DNA of 64,000 bases from Lutibacter sp. (GCF_013041805.1 NZ_JABDRI010000019.1:21489-85488), one strand, 5' to 3'. Positions 49,786-60,036 are shown, numbered from the stretch's first letter. Notes: generated by a model not told the origin, from the sequence alone. Numbers and translations: made by a program.

Positions 49786-50592
49786 TTACTTTTTTATGTG
49801 AACCTGATGTGGGTATGGTATTTCAATACAAGCCTTATCTAATGCTAATTTCCCTTCTTCTATAATACTAAAGTAAACACCCCAATAATTCTCTGGAGTT
49901 GCCCAAGGTCTTACAGCAAAGTTAACAGAGCTATCAGCTAATTCTGATACATTTACACTTGGAGCTGGATCTTTTAACACATTTTTGTTAGCAAGCATGA
50001 CATTCATTAACACCTCTTTTGTTTTCTTAATATCTTCATTATAACCTACTCCAAAAGTTAAATCTACCCTCAATTTTCCTTCTTCAGTATAATTTTTAAT
50101 ATTACCATTAGATAAGGTTCCATTTGGAATAATAACGAGCTTATTTCCTGGAGAAATTATTTTTGTAACAAAAATTTGAATTTCTTTCACAACTCCAATT
50201 TCACCTTGAGCTTCAATTAGATCTCCAATTTTAAAAGGTTTAAAAATCATAATTAGTGCCCCTCCAGCAAAATTTGCTAGTGAACCTTGCAGTGCTAATC
50301 CAATAGCTAATCCTGCAGCTCCTAAAATTGCAATAAATGAGGTTGTTTCAATTCCAAGTTGCGCAATTGCAGTTATAAAAACTAATATTTTTAGTGCCCA
50401 ACCTAATAAATCTCCTAAAAAATTTTGAAGTGTTAGGTCCACACCTCGTTTTTCCATAATTTTTCTAGTAAGTTTTACTAATTTTTTAATAAGCCATAAT
50501 CCAATTATTAAAATAAGAATTGCAACTATTACTTTTGAAGCATTCATTTTAATAAAACTTAAAATTAAATCTAAATATTTTTGATAATCCAT
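49786..50592 (-). CDS. mscS: small-conductance mechanosensitive channel (MscS family)
   Basis: A 268-residue channel with three N-terminal membrane helices; the pore helix is AAGLAIGLALQGSLANFAGG followed by ALIMIFKPFKIGDLIEAQG. The beta domain with IPNGTLSNGNIKNY and the C-terminal alpha/beta domain end at the usual point. It opens under membrane tension to release solutes. It follows the DUF1304 gene by 6 nt and probably shares its transcript. Confidence 0.93.
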   Translation of the reverse strand: MDYQKYLDLILSFIKMNASKVIVAILILIIGLWLIKKLVKLTRKIMEKRGVDLTLQNFLGDLLGWALKILVFITAIAQLGIETTSFIAILGAAGLAIGLALQGSLANFAGGALIMIFKPFKIGDLIEAQGEIGVVKEIQIFVTKIISPGNKLVIIPNGTLSNGNIKNYTEEGKLRVDLTFGVGYNEDIKKTKEVLMNVMLANKNVLKDPAPSVNVSELADSSVNFAVRPWATPENYWGVYFSIIEEGKLALDKACIEIPYPHQVHIKK

Positions 50593-50598
50593 TGTAAT

Positions 50599-50961
50599 TT
50601 ATTTTATGAATAATGTTAGTATAATTCCAACAATTGCTGGTATTCCTTGAATATAAAATAGTTTTATTTTTTTAGTTGTAATTGAACCAAATATTCCTGC
50701 AATAGCAACGCAAGTTAAAAAGAAGGATGCTAATTCAAAAGAAAATGACTTATTTAAAATTGCCCAAATTAGTCCTGCAGCTAAAAAACCATTATACAAT
50801 CCTTGATTTTGGGCCAAAATTTTAGATGCTTTAGCTTCTTCAAGTTTTAATCCAAAGGCTTTTAAACCTTTTGGTTTATCCCAATAAACCATCTCTAAAA
50901 TCATAAAATAGATATGCTCAGAGGCAACGAAAGCCAAAATGAAAATTTGAAGGTTTTTCAT
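50599..50961 (-). CDS. DUF1304 family membrane protein
   Basis: A 120-residue protein with four membrane segments and the DUF1304 pattern: [19 protein letters not shown] at the first segment and [17 protein letters not shown] at the second. Function is unknown. The start overlaps the end of the YyaL-like gene by 4 nt, so it is co-translated with it. Confidence 0.88.
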   Translation of the reverse strand: MKNLQIFILAFVASEHIYFMILEMVYWDKPKGLKAFGLKLEEAKASKILAQNQGLYNGFLAAGLIWAILNKSFSFELASFFLTCVAIAGIFGSITTKKIKLFYIQGIPAIVGIILTLFIK

Positions 50962-53003
50962 AATTTTATTTTTAGTTGGTTTAAGGCTTTGTCCGTTTCA
51001 GTTACAGGAAGTTGGCACGCGCCATCTACACAAATATAAATGAGAGTTTCAGTTTCATTATATCTTCCTTGCATGAGCGGAAGGTTACTTTTTTTAGTGC
51101 TCCCGGCAATTAATTTATTTGGAATGTAGTTTTTATTAATTTCAATTAATTTATTTTTGACATCCTTACCTGAAATGGCGATTTCATAAAAATCACCAGA
51201 AAAATCTGCCATTAATTGCAGCCAATTTGAATGTCCAGAGCCATATTTTAGTGCTCTATCTTTCATGTTTATAAGCATTTGTTTACTTACTTTTAAATAA
51301 TAACTATTGGAAAAGTAATGACTTAATTTGAATAAGTTTTTAGCCATTATTGAATTTGAAGCAGGAATTACGTTGTCTTCAACTTCCATTTTACGTGTAA
51401 TTAAATTTGGATCTTCATTTGACGTAAAATAAAACATAACTCTATCAACATCATAAAAATGGTCAAAAGTGTAATCAGTTAATTGCTTGGCTGTTTGTAA
51501 CCATAATTCATTAAAAGTGGCTTCATATAATGCAATATAAGCATCAATTACGGTGGCATAATCTTCTAAATATCCGTTAATAGTACTTTTACCATTTTTG
51601 TAATTGTGATTTAGGTTTCCGTTTTCTTGTAGTTGCTTCGTATAAATAAACGTAGCATTTTTAATTGCAATATCTAAAAAGTGTTGTTCGTTAAAAACTT
51701 TATAAGCATCAATATATCCTTTTAACATTAATGCATTCCAAGAAGTTAAAGATTTGTCATCTAAGCGAGGCGTATCTTTTTTATTACGTTCTTTTAATAG
51801 TGTTTCTTGCCAAGTAGTTACTTTTTCCTCTAATTCAGAAATGGTGATTTGATGCTTTTTTACAATTTCATTTGTATTATCTTTTCGAATTAACACATAG
51901 TTGTTATGTTCCCAAAAACCGTAATAATTTACGTTGTAATACTCTGAAAATAGCTCAAAGTCTTCACCTAAAATTTCGTTTAATTCAGATTTTGTCCAAA
52001 CATAATAAGCACCTTCTTCTAATTTTCCTTTTGCATTAATACTATCTGCGTCTAGTGAAGAATAAAAGGTACCTTCATTGTTTGTTTGCTCTCTCTCAAT
52101 AAATTCTAATGTTTGATAAACAGTATTTTTATACAATTCATTTTTAGTTGTTTGATAAGCTTCAGAAAATAAACTTACCAATTGACCATTATCGTACAGC
52201 ATTTTTTCAAAATGCGGCACATGCCATTTATTATCAACTGAATAGCGTGCAAAACCTCCTCCAATTTGGTCGTAAATACCACCTAATGCCATATTAGTAA
52301 GTGATGTATTTACATAGTTTAAAATTTCGCTATCTTCAGTTTGAATAGCATATCGAAGTAAAAATTGATAGTTATTAGGCATGGGAAATTTTGGAGCTCC
52401 TTTTCTTCCACCCAAATCAAAATCCATATGTTGTTTCCACTCATTTACAGCTGATTTTAAATCAGTTACGCTAAAATCTATTTGATTATTATTCTTAGGA
52501 ATTAAATCTGAATTTTTAACTCCTTCTGTTAAATTTACAGCATATTCAATTGCTTTTTCAGGTGTGTCTTTATATAAGTTTGAAAGTTGATTCAATGCGT
52601 TTATCCAGTTTTCTTTAGGGAAATAAGTACCACCCCAAATTGGTCTTCCATCAGGTAAAGTCACACAATTTAGTGGCCAGCCACCTCTTCCGGTAATTAA
52701 TTGCACTGCATTCATATACACTTGATCAATATCCGGCCGCTCTTCTCTATCAACTTTTATATTGATAAAATTTTCATTCATAACTAGTGCAACTTCTTCA
52801 TCTTCAAAACATTCGTGTTCCATTACATGGCACCAATGGCATGAAGAATATCCTATAGAGACAAGAATTAATTTATTTTCTCTTTTTGCAAGTTCCAAAG
52901 TTTCATTGTTCCAAGCATACCAGTTAACTGGATTGTGTGCGTGTTGCAATAAATAGGGGCTAGTTTCATTAATTAAGTTATTTGTATAAGTATGTTTTTT
53001 CAT
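50958..53003 (-). CDS. thioredoxin-domain protein of the YyaL/SSP411 family
   Basis: A 681-residue cytosolic protein. Residues 1-165 are a thioredoxin-like domain with [40 protein letters not shown] (CxxC) and [10 protein letters not shown]. The rest is an alpha/alpha-barrel like those of N-acylglucosamine epimerases. This is the bacterial relative of SPATA20 and E. coli-type YyaL; its activity is not established. Length is typical. It heads the YyaL-DUF1304-MscS unit. Confidence 0.9.
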   Translation of the reverse strand: MKKHTYTNNLINETSPYLLQHAHNPVNWYAWNNETLELAKRENKLILVSIGYSSCHWCHVMEHECFEDEEVALVMNENFINIKVDREERPDIDQVYMNAVQLITGRGGWPLNCVTLPDGRPIWGGTYFPKENWINALNQLSNLYKDTPEKAIEYAVNLTEGVKNSDLIPKNNNQIDFSVTDLKSAVNEWKQHMDFDLGGRKGAPKFPMPNNYQFLLRYAIQTEDSEILNYVNTSLTNMALGGIYDQIGGGFARYSVDNKWHVPHFEKMLYDNGQLVSLFSEAYQTTKNELYKNTVYQTLEFIEREQTNNEGTFYSSLDADSINAKGKLEEGAYYVWTKSELNEILGEDFELFSEYYNVNYYGFWEHNNYVLIRKDNTNEIVKKHQITISELEEKVTTWQETLLKERNKKDTPRLDDKSLTSWNALMLKGYIDAYKVFNEQHFLDIAIKNATFIYTKQLQENGNLNHNYKNGKSTINGYLEDYATVIDAYIALYEATFNELWLQTAKQLTDYTFDHFYDVDRVMFYFTSNEDPNLITRKMEVEDNVIPASNSIMAKNLFKLSHYFSNSYYLKVSKQMLINMKDRALKYGSGHSNWLQLMADFSGDFYEIAISGKDVKNKLIEINKNYIPNKLIAGSTKKSNLPLMQGRYNETETLIYICVDGACQLPVTETDKALNQLKIKL

Positions 53004-53093
53004 TTTTTTAGTTTTTTCATTTGAGCAGTTTACAAATATAATTAAGATACTTAAGAGCAGAAAATATCGTATTAGAAATTAGACTTTGTGAAT

Positions 53094-53121
53094 TAAAAAA
53101 AGCGCCTTTAAAAAGCGCTTT
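53094..53121 (-). terminator. terminator after dodecin
   Basis: AAAGCGC (53099-53105) pairs with GCGCTTT (53115-53121) over a 9-base loop; on the minus strand a T run follows (complement of 53094-53100). It lies 22 nt after the dodecin stop. Confidence 0.75.
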
Positions 53122-53142
53122 AAACATGATTTAGTTGCTAAA

Positions 53143-53343
53143 TTATTTTACTTCAAACGTAATTTTAGCATTTACCCTAAACTCTTCAATGTTTCCATTA
53201 TTCACCACAACACTTTGTGACTGCACAAATGCTGATCTAATATGATTGATACTTTTTGAAGCATGAGCAACTGCTTTTCTTGTTGCGTCTTCCCAACTTT
53301 TGTCAGAGCTCGCCATTACTTCTATTACTTTCATTACTGCCAT
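53143..53343 (-). CDS. dodecin-family flavin-binding protein
   Basis: A 66-residue protein with MAVMKVIEVMASSDKSWEDA and RKAVAHASKSINHIRSAFVQ, the dodecin fold (strand, helix, two strands), ending in FRVNAKITFEVK. Dodecins form dodecameric shells that bind flavins; the tryptophan in SDKSWEDA stacks on the isoalloxazine. The frame opens at 53409 but the 22 extra residues are not family-like, so ATG 53343 is used. It has its own terminator. Confidence 0.92.
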   Translation of the reverse strand: MAVMKVIEVMASSDKSWEDATRKAVAHASKSINHIRSAFVQSQSVVVNNGNIEEFRVNAKITFEVK

Positions 53344-53463
53344 TATATTTGGTTTTAAGTTAATAAAACCTAAATATACAAAATAAAAGGGCCTTTTTAG
53401 GATTCTCATAGTTTATAAAAATCTACTATTATATAAGAAATTGTTTGCTCAATGATTTAGTAT

Positions 53464-53496
53464 AAAAAAAGCTAAGCAATATATGCTTAGCTTTTT
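53464..53496 (-). terminator. terminator after the aminotransferase gene
   Basis: AAAAAGCTAAGCA (53466-53478) pairs with TGCTTAGCTTTTT (53484-53496) over a 5-base loop. In the minus direction a T run follows. It lies 28 nt after the stop. Confidence 0.85.
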
Positions 53497-53523
53497 ATTA
53501 TAAAATGTGTGTATTATTTCCTT

Positions 53524-54711
53524 TTAGCTTAATACATTTTTAATTCTTTTGATAGCTTCTCGTAATTGAGCCTCAGATGCCGCATAGGATATTCTAATAC
53601 AATTAGGAGCTCCAAAAGCTTCACCAGAAACAGTTGCTATGTTAGCTTCATTTAATAAAAACATAGAAAAATCTGACGCAGTATTTATTTTGAAACCATT
53701 AATTTCTTTTCCGAAAAAAGCTGAAATATTTGGAAATACATAGAATGCACCACCGGGAATATTTAATTCAAATCCTTCAATTTCACCTAATAATTCTAAA
53801 ACCATATTTCTACGATTTTTGAATTCATCAACCATATATTGTATTTTCGAAACAGGGGCTTCTAATGCTGCTATAGTAGCTCTTTGAGCTATGCAATTTG
53901 CTCCAGAAGTAATTTGCCCTTGCATTTTGGTGCAAGCTTTAGCAATCCATTCAGGCGCCCCAATATATCCAATTCTCCAGCCTGTCATAGCAAATGCTTT
54001 CGCCACACCGTTTATTGTTATTGTTCGGTTGTACATAGAAGCTATTTTCGCAAAGCTAAAAATAGTTTCACCATAATTTATATGTTCATAAATCTCATCT
54101 GAAATTACATATATATTTGGATGTTTTTCTAAAACTTCAGCTAATGCTCTATACTCTTTTTCAGAATATACGGTACCACTAGGATTATTAGGAGAATTAA
54201 AGAAAATTAATTTTGTTTTAGGGGTGATAGCCTCCTCTAATTGTTGAGGTGTAATTTTAAAATTTGTTTCAATTGTTGAAGGAATTTCTTTATAAGTAGC
54301 TTCTGCCAATGTGGCAATTGCCGAATAACTCACCCAATAAGGAGCCGGTAACAATACTTCATCACCTGGATTTAATAACACCATAGCAACATTTGCAATA
54401 GACTGTTTTGCACCTGTAGAAACAACTACCTGATTTGGTTTATAATCCAAATTGTTATCGCGTTTAAATTTAGCACAAATAGCTTGTTTTAAATCTAGAT
54501 ATCCATCAACAGGGCTGTATGAATTATAATTATCATCAATTGCTTGTTTAGCCGCTTCTTTAATAAATTCTGGAGTATTAAAGTCAGGTTCTCCTAAGCT
54601 TAAACTAATAATATCTTTTCCTTCAGCTCTTAATTCTCGTGCTTTAGCTGCCATGGCTAAAGTTTCTGAAATTGGTAAACTGTTTATTCTGTTTGAAAGT
54701 TGATCAGTCAT
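53524..54711 (-). CDS. aspC: class I/II aspartate aminotransferase
   Basis: A 395-residue PLP enzyme of the Igamma aspartate aminotransferase group. Visible: LSLGEPDFNTPEFIKEAA near 37-54, STGAKQSIANV, FFNSPNNPSGTVYS (about 174), VISDEIYEHI (about 204) and the PLP lysine in INGVAKAFAMTGWRIGY (about 233-249). It transfers the amino group between aspartate and 2-oxoglutarate. It begins 8 nt after the desaturase stop, so both may form one unit. Confidence 0.93.
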   Translation of the reverse strand: MTDQLSNRINSLPISETLAMAAKARELRAEGKDIISLSLGEPDFNTPEFIKEAAKQAIDDNYNSYSPVDGYLDLKQAICAKFKRDNNLDYKPNQVVVSTGAKQSIANVAMVLLNPGDEVLLPAPYWVSYSAIATLAEATYKEIPSTIETNFKITPQQLEEAITPKTKLIFFNSPNNPSGTVYSEKEYRALAEVLEKHPNIYVISDEIYEHINYGETIFSFAKIASMYNRTITINGVAKAFAMTGWRIGYIGAPEWIAKACTKMQGQITSGANCIAQRATIAALEAPVSKIQYMVDEFKNRRNMVLELLGEIEGFELNIPGGAFYVFPNISAFFGKEINGFKINTASDFSMFLLNEANIATVSGEAFGAPNCIRISYAASEAQLREAIKRIKNVLS

Positions 54712-54719
54712 AAAAAGTG

Positions 54720-55817
54720 TTATACGTAAGAAGGCTTATTGCCTAAGGTTTTTAGTTGATTAAAATGCTCTATAAAAGCTTTTTTAAACGTTTTATATTC
54801 GTTGTATGGTAAATTAAATTCTAAAGCAGTGTCTTTCACAATTTTTGCTAATTTCCCATAGTGAACATGAGAGATATGAGGAAAAATATGATGTTCTACT
54901 TGATGATTTAAACCACCTGTATACCAAGAAATAAACTTGTTTCTTGGAGCAAAATTTGAAGTTGTAAATAATTGATGTACTGCCCATGTATGCTTTAAAT
55001 TACCTTCTTTATCCGGTAATGGCATTTCTGTATTTGGAACTACGTGTGCTAATTGAAAAACAACACTTAATATCATACCAGCAGTATAATGCATCACAAA
55101 AAAGCCTAATAATACTTTCCACCAAGCTATATCTAAAATTAAAAGTGGTAAAGCAATCCATAAGAAATAGTAAATTATTTTAGTTACTATTAGAACTGTC
55201 CATTCAGTAGTTGGATTAGGAAACTTACCATACGAAAGTTTACGCTTTAAATAGGTATGCATTTGTTTAAAATCGGTTGTAATAGCCCAGTTTATGGTTA
55301 ATAATCCGTACAATAAGAATGAATAATATTTTTGAAATTTATGGATTTTGAACCATTTTGCGTGTTTAGAAAAACGAATAATTCTTCCGGCATCTATATC
55401 TTCATCATACCCTTGAATATTTGTAAAACTATGGTGTAGCACATTGTGTTGAACTTTCCAGTTATATACATTTCCTGCTAAAATGTAAATGCTACTTCCC
55501 ATTAATTTATTTACCCATTTTTTACTAGAAAAGGATTCGTGGTTGCTGTCATGCATCACATTCATTCCAACTCCAGCCATTCCAATTCCTATTACAATGG
55601 TTAACAGAAGTAATGCCCATTGGGGCATTGAAACTGTTAGTATTAAAATTAAAGGCACTAAAAAAATAGAAAACATGATTATAGCTTTGGAATATAATTT
55701 CCAGTTACCGGTACGTTTAATTTTATTCTCTTTAAAATAAGTATTGACTCTTTTGTTCAGGGTTCTAAAAAATTTCGCGTTATCAACTCTTGAAAAATGT
55801 AGTGTCTTGTTGTTCAT
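54720..55817 (-). CDS. membrane fatty acid desaturase
   Basis: A 365-residue integral membrane desaturase with all three histidine boxes: HDSNHE (about 90), HNVLHH (about 125) and HQVEHH (about 305), and four main hydrophobic segments. The third box in Q-x-x-H-H form places it with the acyl-lipid or acyl-CoA front-end type desaturases. It introduces double bonds in membrane lipids, using a ferredoxin or cytochrome b5-like donor not found here. The gap of 148 bases to rsmG is AT-rich. Confidence 0.9.
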   Translation of the reverse strand: MNNKTLHFSRVDNAKFFRTLNKRVNTYFKENKIKRTGNWKLYSKAIIMFSIFLVPLILILTVSMPQWALLLLTIVIGIGMAGVGMNVMHDSNHESFSSKKWVNKLMGSSIYILAGNVYNWKVQHNVLHHSFTNIQGYDEDIDAGRIIRFSKHAKWFKIHKFQKYYSFLLYGLLTINWAITTDFKQMHTYLKRKLSYGKFPNPTTEWTVLIVTKIIYYFLWIALPLLILDIAWWKVLLGFFVMHYTAGMILSVVFQLAHVVPNTEMPLPDKEGNLKHTWAVHQLFTTSNFAPRNKFISWYTGGLNHQVEHHIFPHISHVHYGKLAKIVKDTALEFNLPYNEYKTFKKAFIEHFNQLKTLGNKPSYV

Positions 55818-55965
55818 AATTTTGTTAATAGTTATGACAAATATACTACCAAAATTAGACCATTTGTATTCAATTGAAGAATTTTTCTAAAAAATATAAC
55901 ATTTTTTGTAAAGTTGTTAATTTAAATTTTGAAAGATTAATTTTGTAACCGCTAAAATATATACA

Positions 55966-56595
55966 ATGGAAATCCTTTTAAACTATTTTTCTGATCTATC
56001 TGAAACGCAAATCAATCAATTTTCAAAATTGAAAGATTTATATATTGAATGGAATGCTCAAATAAATGTAATTTCCAGAAAAGATATTGATGAATTATAC
56101 CTTAAACATGTTCTTCATTCTTTAGGTATTGCAAAAGTTCAAAATTTTAAACCTGGGACAAGAGTGCTAGATGTTGGTACAGGAGGCGGTTTTCCTGGAA
56201 TTCCTTTAGCAATCTTATTTCCTGAAACTAATTTTTATTTAGTAGACTCTATTGGTAAAAAAATTAAAGTTGTGAATGAAATTACTAAAGTATTGGAATT
56301 AAATAATGTAAAAGCTGAGCATTTAAGAGCGGAAAATGTAAAAGGTGATTTTGATTTTATTGTGAGTAGAGCCGTTACAAAAATGGATGATTTTGTAAAA
56401 TGGGTTCGAAAAAAAGTTGCAAAAAAGCAGCAGCACGCGTTAAAAAACGGAATTTTATATTTAAAAGGAGGTGATTTAACAGAAGAGTTGATAAATTTTC
56501 CGAAAGCCAAACAATTTAATTTATCAGATTATTTTACTGAAGAATTTTTTGAAACTAAAAAAGTGGTACATATTCCTCTAAAATTTAAACCTTAG
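55966..56595 (+). CDS. rsmG: 16S rRNA (guanine-N7)-methyltransferase RsmG
   Basis: Methylates G527 of 16S rRNA (E. coli numbering) with SAM. The 209 residues contain YIEWNAQINVISRKDID (about 28-44), the SAM loop RVLDVGTGGGFPGIPLAILFP (in two parts near 66-86), YLVDSIGKKIKVV and IVSRAVTKM. Length and order are typical. It overlaps the convergent DUF502 gene by 11 nt. Confidence 0.95.
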   Translation: MEILLNYFSDLSETQINQFSKLKDLYIEWNAQINVISRKDIDELYLKHVLHSLGIAKVQNFKPGTRVLDVGTGGGFPGIPLAILFPETNFYLVDSIGKKIKVVNEITKVLELNNVKAEHLRAENVKGDFDFIVSRAVTKMDDFVKWVRKKVAKKQQHALKNGILYLKGGDLTEELINFPKAKQFNLSDYFTEEFFETKKVVHIPLKFKP

Positions 56596-57175
56596 TCTTT
56601 TTTGTTGAATCCCAACTTGTTAAACCTGCAGAAACAATAAACTTCATCATTTCACTTGAATTTACATCGAGTTTTTTAATGGCCGTTTTTGGCACAATAA
56701 ATAATTCTCCTGAAAAATTATAAGAATGAGGAAAATAGACGGCAACTTTATCTATTTCATTCAAAATCTCCAAATTTTGCTCAGTTATAAAACCTAACTT
56801 TTCCAATTCAGAATTCCCGCTCATTTGAACTAAAACAGGCTTGTTGAATTTTTTTTCTTTCCCAACAAAAGCTGAAAATAAATCTTTAATAGCGGTATAA
56901 ACAAAATTTAATAAAGGAATATTTTTAATAATATTTTGAAAAATAATTTTTAAGGGATCAGCAATAATTGTTTTCCCAATAAAACCTATAAAAATTAAGA
57001 AAATAACCAAAGTTAAAAAACCTAATCCTGGAATTTTTATTTCAAAAAATTGCTCTAAATATTTTTGTAAAAGTCCGTCCATAAACATAAATGCACTGTA
57101 AATTATATATGCAGTTATACTTAACGGAGCTAGGTATAAAATTCCTTGTAAAAAATAATTAATTAGTTTTTTCAT
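56585..57175 (-). CDS. DUF502 family membrane protein
   Basis: A 196-residue protein with two N-terminal membrane segments (about 12-33 and 50-68) and a soluble domain with PLLNFVYTAIKDLFSAFVGK, FGFITEQN-like GFITEQN and VAVYFPHSYNFSGELFIVPK, the DUF502 signature. Function is unknown. Its 3' end overlaps rsmG. Confidence 0.9.
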   Translation of the reverse strand: MKKLINYFLQGILYLAPLSITAYIIYSAFMFMDGLLQKYLEQFFEIKIPGLGFLTLVIFLIFIGFIGKTIIADPLKIIFQNIIKNIPLLNFVYTAIKDLFSAFVGKEKKFNKPVLVQMSGNSELEKLGFITEQNLEILNEIDKVAVYFPHSYNFSGELFIVPKTAIKKLDVNSSEMMKFIVSAGLTSWDSTKKTKV

Positions 57176-57283
57176 AATAAATTAAATTAGTTTTGAAAAT
57201 GAGTATTCATTATGTTCTCTATTCCAAACGAAATTCGGTTATTTCAAGGTCTATTGCAAATAATTGAGGATGTTATTTGGATA

Positions 57284-57295
57284 TGACAAATGTCA
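57284..57295. promoter_or_regulatory. FNR/DNR-geometry palindrome upstream of a small zinc-type gene
   Basis: TGACAAATGTCA reads TGAC-N4-GTCA, the spacing of Crp/FNR/DNR-family sites (for example TTGAC-N4-GTCAA). It sits in the 173-base gap between the divergent DUF502 gene and the 59-residue gene, 53 nt before the latter's ATG. A single short palindrome in AT-rich DNA is weak evidence. Confidence 0.25.
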
Positions 57296-57348
57296 CTTAT
57301 TAACTGTAAGTTTTAAGGTAATTTAGTATTTTATATATAGACGACATT

Positions 57349-57528
57349 ATGAGTAAAGATAAAACGTGTTTAGTTTGTAAGAAATCATCAAATGAAACAC
57401 CTGTAACGAAATTTTATTATCAAAAAAGTGAATTTTATATTTGTCCGCAACACATACCAGTTTTAATTCATAACCCTCAAGAATTAATTGGGTTGCTGCC
57501 AGACGCAGATAAACTAGAAAAAGGATAA
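57349..57528 (+). CDS. small CxxC...CxxH putative zinc-binding protein
   Basis: Read from the sequence: a 59-residue protein, MSKDKTCLVCKKSSNETPV then TKFYYQKSEFYICPQH and a short acidic tail. C7/C10 and C32/H35 form a likely zinc site of the treble-clef or ribbon type. I recognise no family name. The frame is supported by good composition, a sensible ATG and the terminator 25 nt downstream (57554-57577), which serves both this gene and pruA. Confidence 0.68.
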   Translation: MSKDKTCLVCKKSSNETPVTKFYYQKSEFYICPQHIPVLIHNPQELIGLLPDADKLEKG

Positions 57529-57553
57529 TAGAATATTTAAACATTAGTAAAAA

Positions 57554-57577
57554 AAAACTCGCCGAAAGGCGAGTTTT
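57554..57577. terminator. bidirectional terminator between the zinc-type gene and pruA
   Basis: AAAACTCGCC (57554-57563) pairs with GGCGAGTTTT (57568-57577) over a GAAA tetraloop, with T runs on both strands. It ends both convergent units. Confidence 0.9.
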
Positions 57578-57597
57578 TTGATTGTAATAATAAGTGT

Positions 57598-59226
57598 TTA
57601 TTCACCTAAAAAAGGATATCTATAATCTGTAGGAGTTACAAATGTTTCTTTAATAGTACGGTTGCTTACCCAGCGCAATAAATTCCATACAGAACCTGCT
57701 TTGTCATTAGTTCCTGAGCCTCTTGCACCTCCAAATGGTTGTTGTCCTACAACAGCACCAGTTGGTTTATCGTTAATATAGAAATTACCAGCAGCATTTT
57801 CTAGTTTATTAGTTGCAATGTCAATAACATAACGATCGCCGCTAAAAATAGCGCCTGTTAATGCAAATTCACTAGTATTGTCAACTACATCCAACATTTC
57901 TTCCCATTGTTCGTCTTCATAAACGTAAATAGTCATAATAGGACCAAATAACTCATTAACCATAGTTTTGTACTGAGGGTTTGTAGTTACAATTATTGTA
58001 GGTTCTATAAAGTATCCAACAGAATCGTCGTAACCACCACCAGCAATAATTTCAGCATCAGCATCTTGTTTTGCTTCTTCTATGTAGCCAGATAATTTTT
58101 TGAAAGCTCTATCGTCAATAACAGCATTTATAAAGTTTGAAGTATCTTCAGGACTTCCCATTTTAAAAGATTTTAAATCTTTTAAAACAAAATCTTTAAT
58201 ATCTCCCCATAAACTTTTTGGGATGTAACCACGAGAAGCAGCCGAACATTTTTGTCCTTGATATTCAAACGCTCCTCTAGAAATAGCAGTTGCAACTTCT
58301 AATGCATTCGCTGAAGGATGTGCCCAAATAAAGTCTTTTCCACCAGTTTCACCAACAATTCGTGGATACGATTTGTAATTGTTCATATTTTTACCAATCG
58401 TTTCCCAAAAACTATTGAATACTGGTGTAGATCCTGTAAAGTGAACACCAGAAAAGTCAGGGCTATTTAATAAAACATCTGTAATAGTTGCTGAATTACC
58501 AGTAACCATATTAATTACGCCATCAGGTAAACCAGCAGCTTTAAATAATTCCATAATTACTTGAGCTGAATACACTTGAGATCTTGCAGGTTTCCAAATA
58601 ATCACATTTCCCATCATTGCAGGAGCTGCAGGTAAATTACCAGAAATTGCTGTAAAGTTAAAAGGTGTAATTGCATATACAAAACCTTCTAATGGACGAT
58701 ATTCCATACGGTTCCAAATACCTGGAGAAGATTCTGGTTGATTTGTATAAATTTCAGTCATAAACTCTACATTAAAACGTAAAAAGTCTATTAATTCGCA
58801 AGCAGCATCAATTTCAGCTTGCATTACGTTTTTAGATTGTGCAATCATTGTTGCAGCATTCATTTTATAACGAAAAGGTCCAGCTAATAAATCGGCAGCT
58901 TTTAAGAAAATTGCCGCTCTGTGCTCCCAGCTTGTTGCAGCCCATTTTACTCTAGCTTCAGCAGCTTTTTCAACTGCTAATTCAATATGTTCTTTTTCGG
59001 CAGTGTGATATTTTCCAACTACATGTTTATGGTCATGCGGAGGAGTAATATCTACAGTTTTTCCTGTTCGATATTCTTTTCCACCAATATAAAATGGAAT
59101 ATCAACTTGTTCGTTATACATCTTTTTATAAGTGTCTAACAAATCTTTTCTTTCTTGAGTGCCCGGCGCGTATGAATTTACGGGTTCATTTACTGCTTTC
59201 GGTACTTTGTAAAATCCTGTAGCCAT
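57598..59226 (-). CDS. pruA: L-glutamate gamma-semialdehyde dehydrogenase (P5C dehydrogenase)
   Basis: Oxidises glutamate semialdehyde to glutamate with NAD+ in proline degradation. The 542 residues resemble the mitochondrial-type enzyme: YAITPFNFTAISGNLPAAPA, IWKPARSQVYSA, VHFTGSTPVFNSFWETIGK, the general base in VGETGGKDF, the nucleophile in GQKCSAASR and a C-terminal QPFGGARGSGTNDKAG. A proline dehydrogenase partner is not in the window, so the gene stands alone, ended by the terminator at 57554. Confidence 0.94.
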   Translation of the reverse strand: MATGFYKVPKAVNEPVNSYAPGTQERKDLLDTYKKMYNEQVDIPFYIGGKEYRTGKTVDITPPHDHKHVVGKYHTAEKEHIELAVEKAAEARVKWAATSWEHRAAIFLKAADLLAGPFRYKMNAATMIAQSKNVMQAEIDAACELIDFLRFNVEFMTEIYTNQPESSPGIWNRMEYRPLEGFVYAITPFNFTAISGNLPAAPAMMGNVIIWKPARSQVYSAQVIMELFKAAGLPDGVINMVTGNSATITDVLLNSPDFSGVHFTGSTPVFNSFWETIGKNMNNYKSYPRIVGETGGKDFIWAHPSANALEVATAISRGAFEYQGQKCSAASRGYIPKSLWGDIKDFVLKDLKSFKMGSPEDTSNFINAVIDDRAFKKLSGYIEEAKQDADAEIIAGGGYDDSVGYFIEPTIIVTTNPQYKTMVNELFGPIMTIYVYEDEQWEEMLDVVDNTSEFALTGAIFSGDRYVIDIATNKLENAAGNFYINDKPTGAVVGQQPFGGARGSGTNDKAGSVWNLLRWVSNRTIKETFVTPTDYRYPFLGE

Positions 59227-59334
59227 TATATTATTTTTTAAAGGTTTTTCTATTTAAATTTGCGTTGCAAAGTTACAAAATAGGATTCACTTTTTTTGTA
59301 TAAAACTAATACTCAATATTCAAATTTTAATAAC

Positions 59335-60036
59335 ATGTGTACTGTTACTTTTCTTCCTTTACCAAACAGTAATTTCATTTTAACCTCAAATAGAGACGAG
59401 CAGCCGTTGAGAGAAACTTTTGCTCCAAAAAAGTATGAAGAAAATGGAATAGAAATGTTATTTCCAAAGGATAAAATAGCAGGTGGCACATGGATTGGGG
59501 TTAGCTCAAAAAACAGATTAGTATGCGTGTTGAATGGTGCTTACAAAAAGCATACTAGAAAAGAAATTTATAAAAAAAGCAGAGGTATAATAGCTAAAGA
59601 AATACTCAAAACAAGCAATCTAAACAAGTATATTGACCATTTAGATTTGGAAGAAATTGAACCTTTTACAATGGTAATTGTTGATTGGAATGATGGTGTA
59701 CTAAATTTATTTGAATTTATTTGGGATGAAACAGAAAAGTACTTTAATAAACTTAAAAACGAGCCCCAAATTTGGTCTTCATCAACATTGTACGTAGATG
59801 CTATAAAACAAACTAGAAAGAAATGGTTTCACAATTGGACCACAAATAACGAATTTACTTCATCAGCTATTTTAAATTTTCACCATTCAGAAATAGGAGA
59901 TAAAGAACAATCTATTTTTATGAAACGTTCTTATGTTGAAACTGTAAGTATTACCTCTGTCAAAAAAGAAAATACAACTATTGAAATGAGGTATGAAGAT
60001 ACAATAAATGATAAAGTGGCCTGTGTTAAGTTTTAA
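59335..60036 (+). CDS. NRDE-family protein (TANGO2-like)
   Basis: A 233-residue protein with MCTVTFLPLPNSNFILTSNRDE at the start, matching the family: Met-Cys followed by the NRDE motif (residues 19-22). The cysteine exposed after Met removal is suspected as an N-terminal nucleophile in related proteins. KIAGGTWIGVSSKNRLVCVLNG follows. The frame opens at 59296 but ATG 59335 puts Cys in position 2, so it is preferred. Function is unknown; the human relative TANGO2 is linked to haem or lipid handling. Confidence 0.88.
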   Translation: MCTVTFLPLPNSNFILTSNRDEQPLRETFAPKKYEENGIEMLFPKDKIAGGTWIGVSSKNRLVCVLNGAYKKHTRKEIYKKSRGIIAKEILKTSNLNKYIDHLDLEEIEPFTMVIVDWNDGVLNLFEFIWDETEKYFNKLKNEPQIWSSSTLYVDAIKQTRKKWFHNWTTNNEFTSSAILNFHHSEIGDKEQSIFMKRSYVETVSITSVKKENTTIEMRYEDTINDKVACVKF

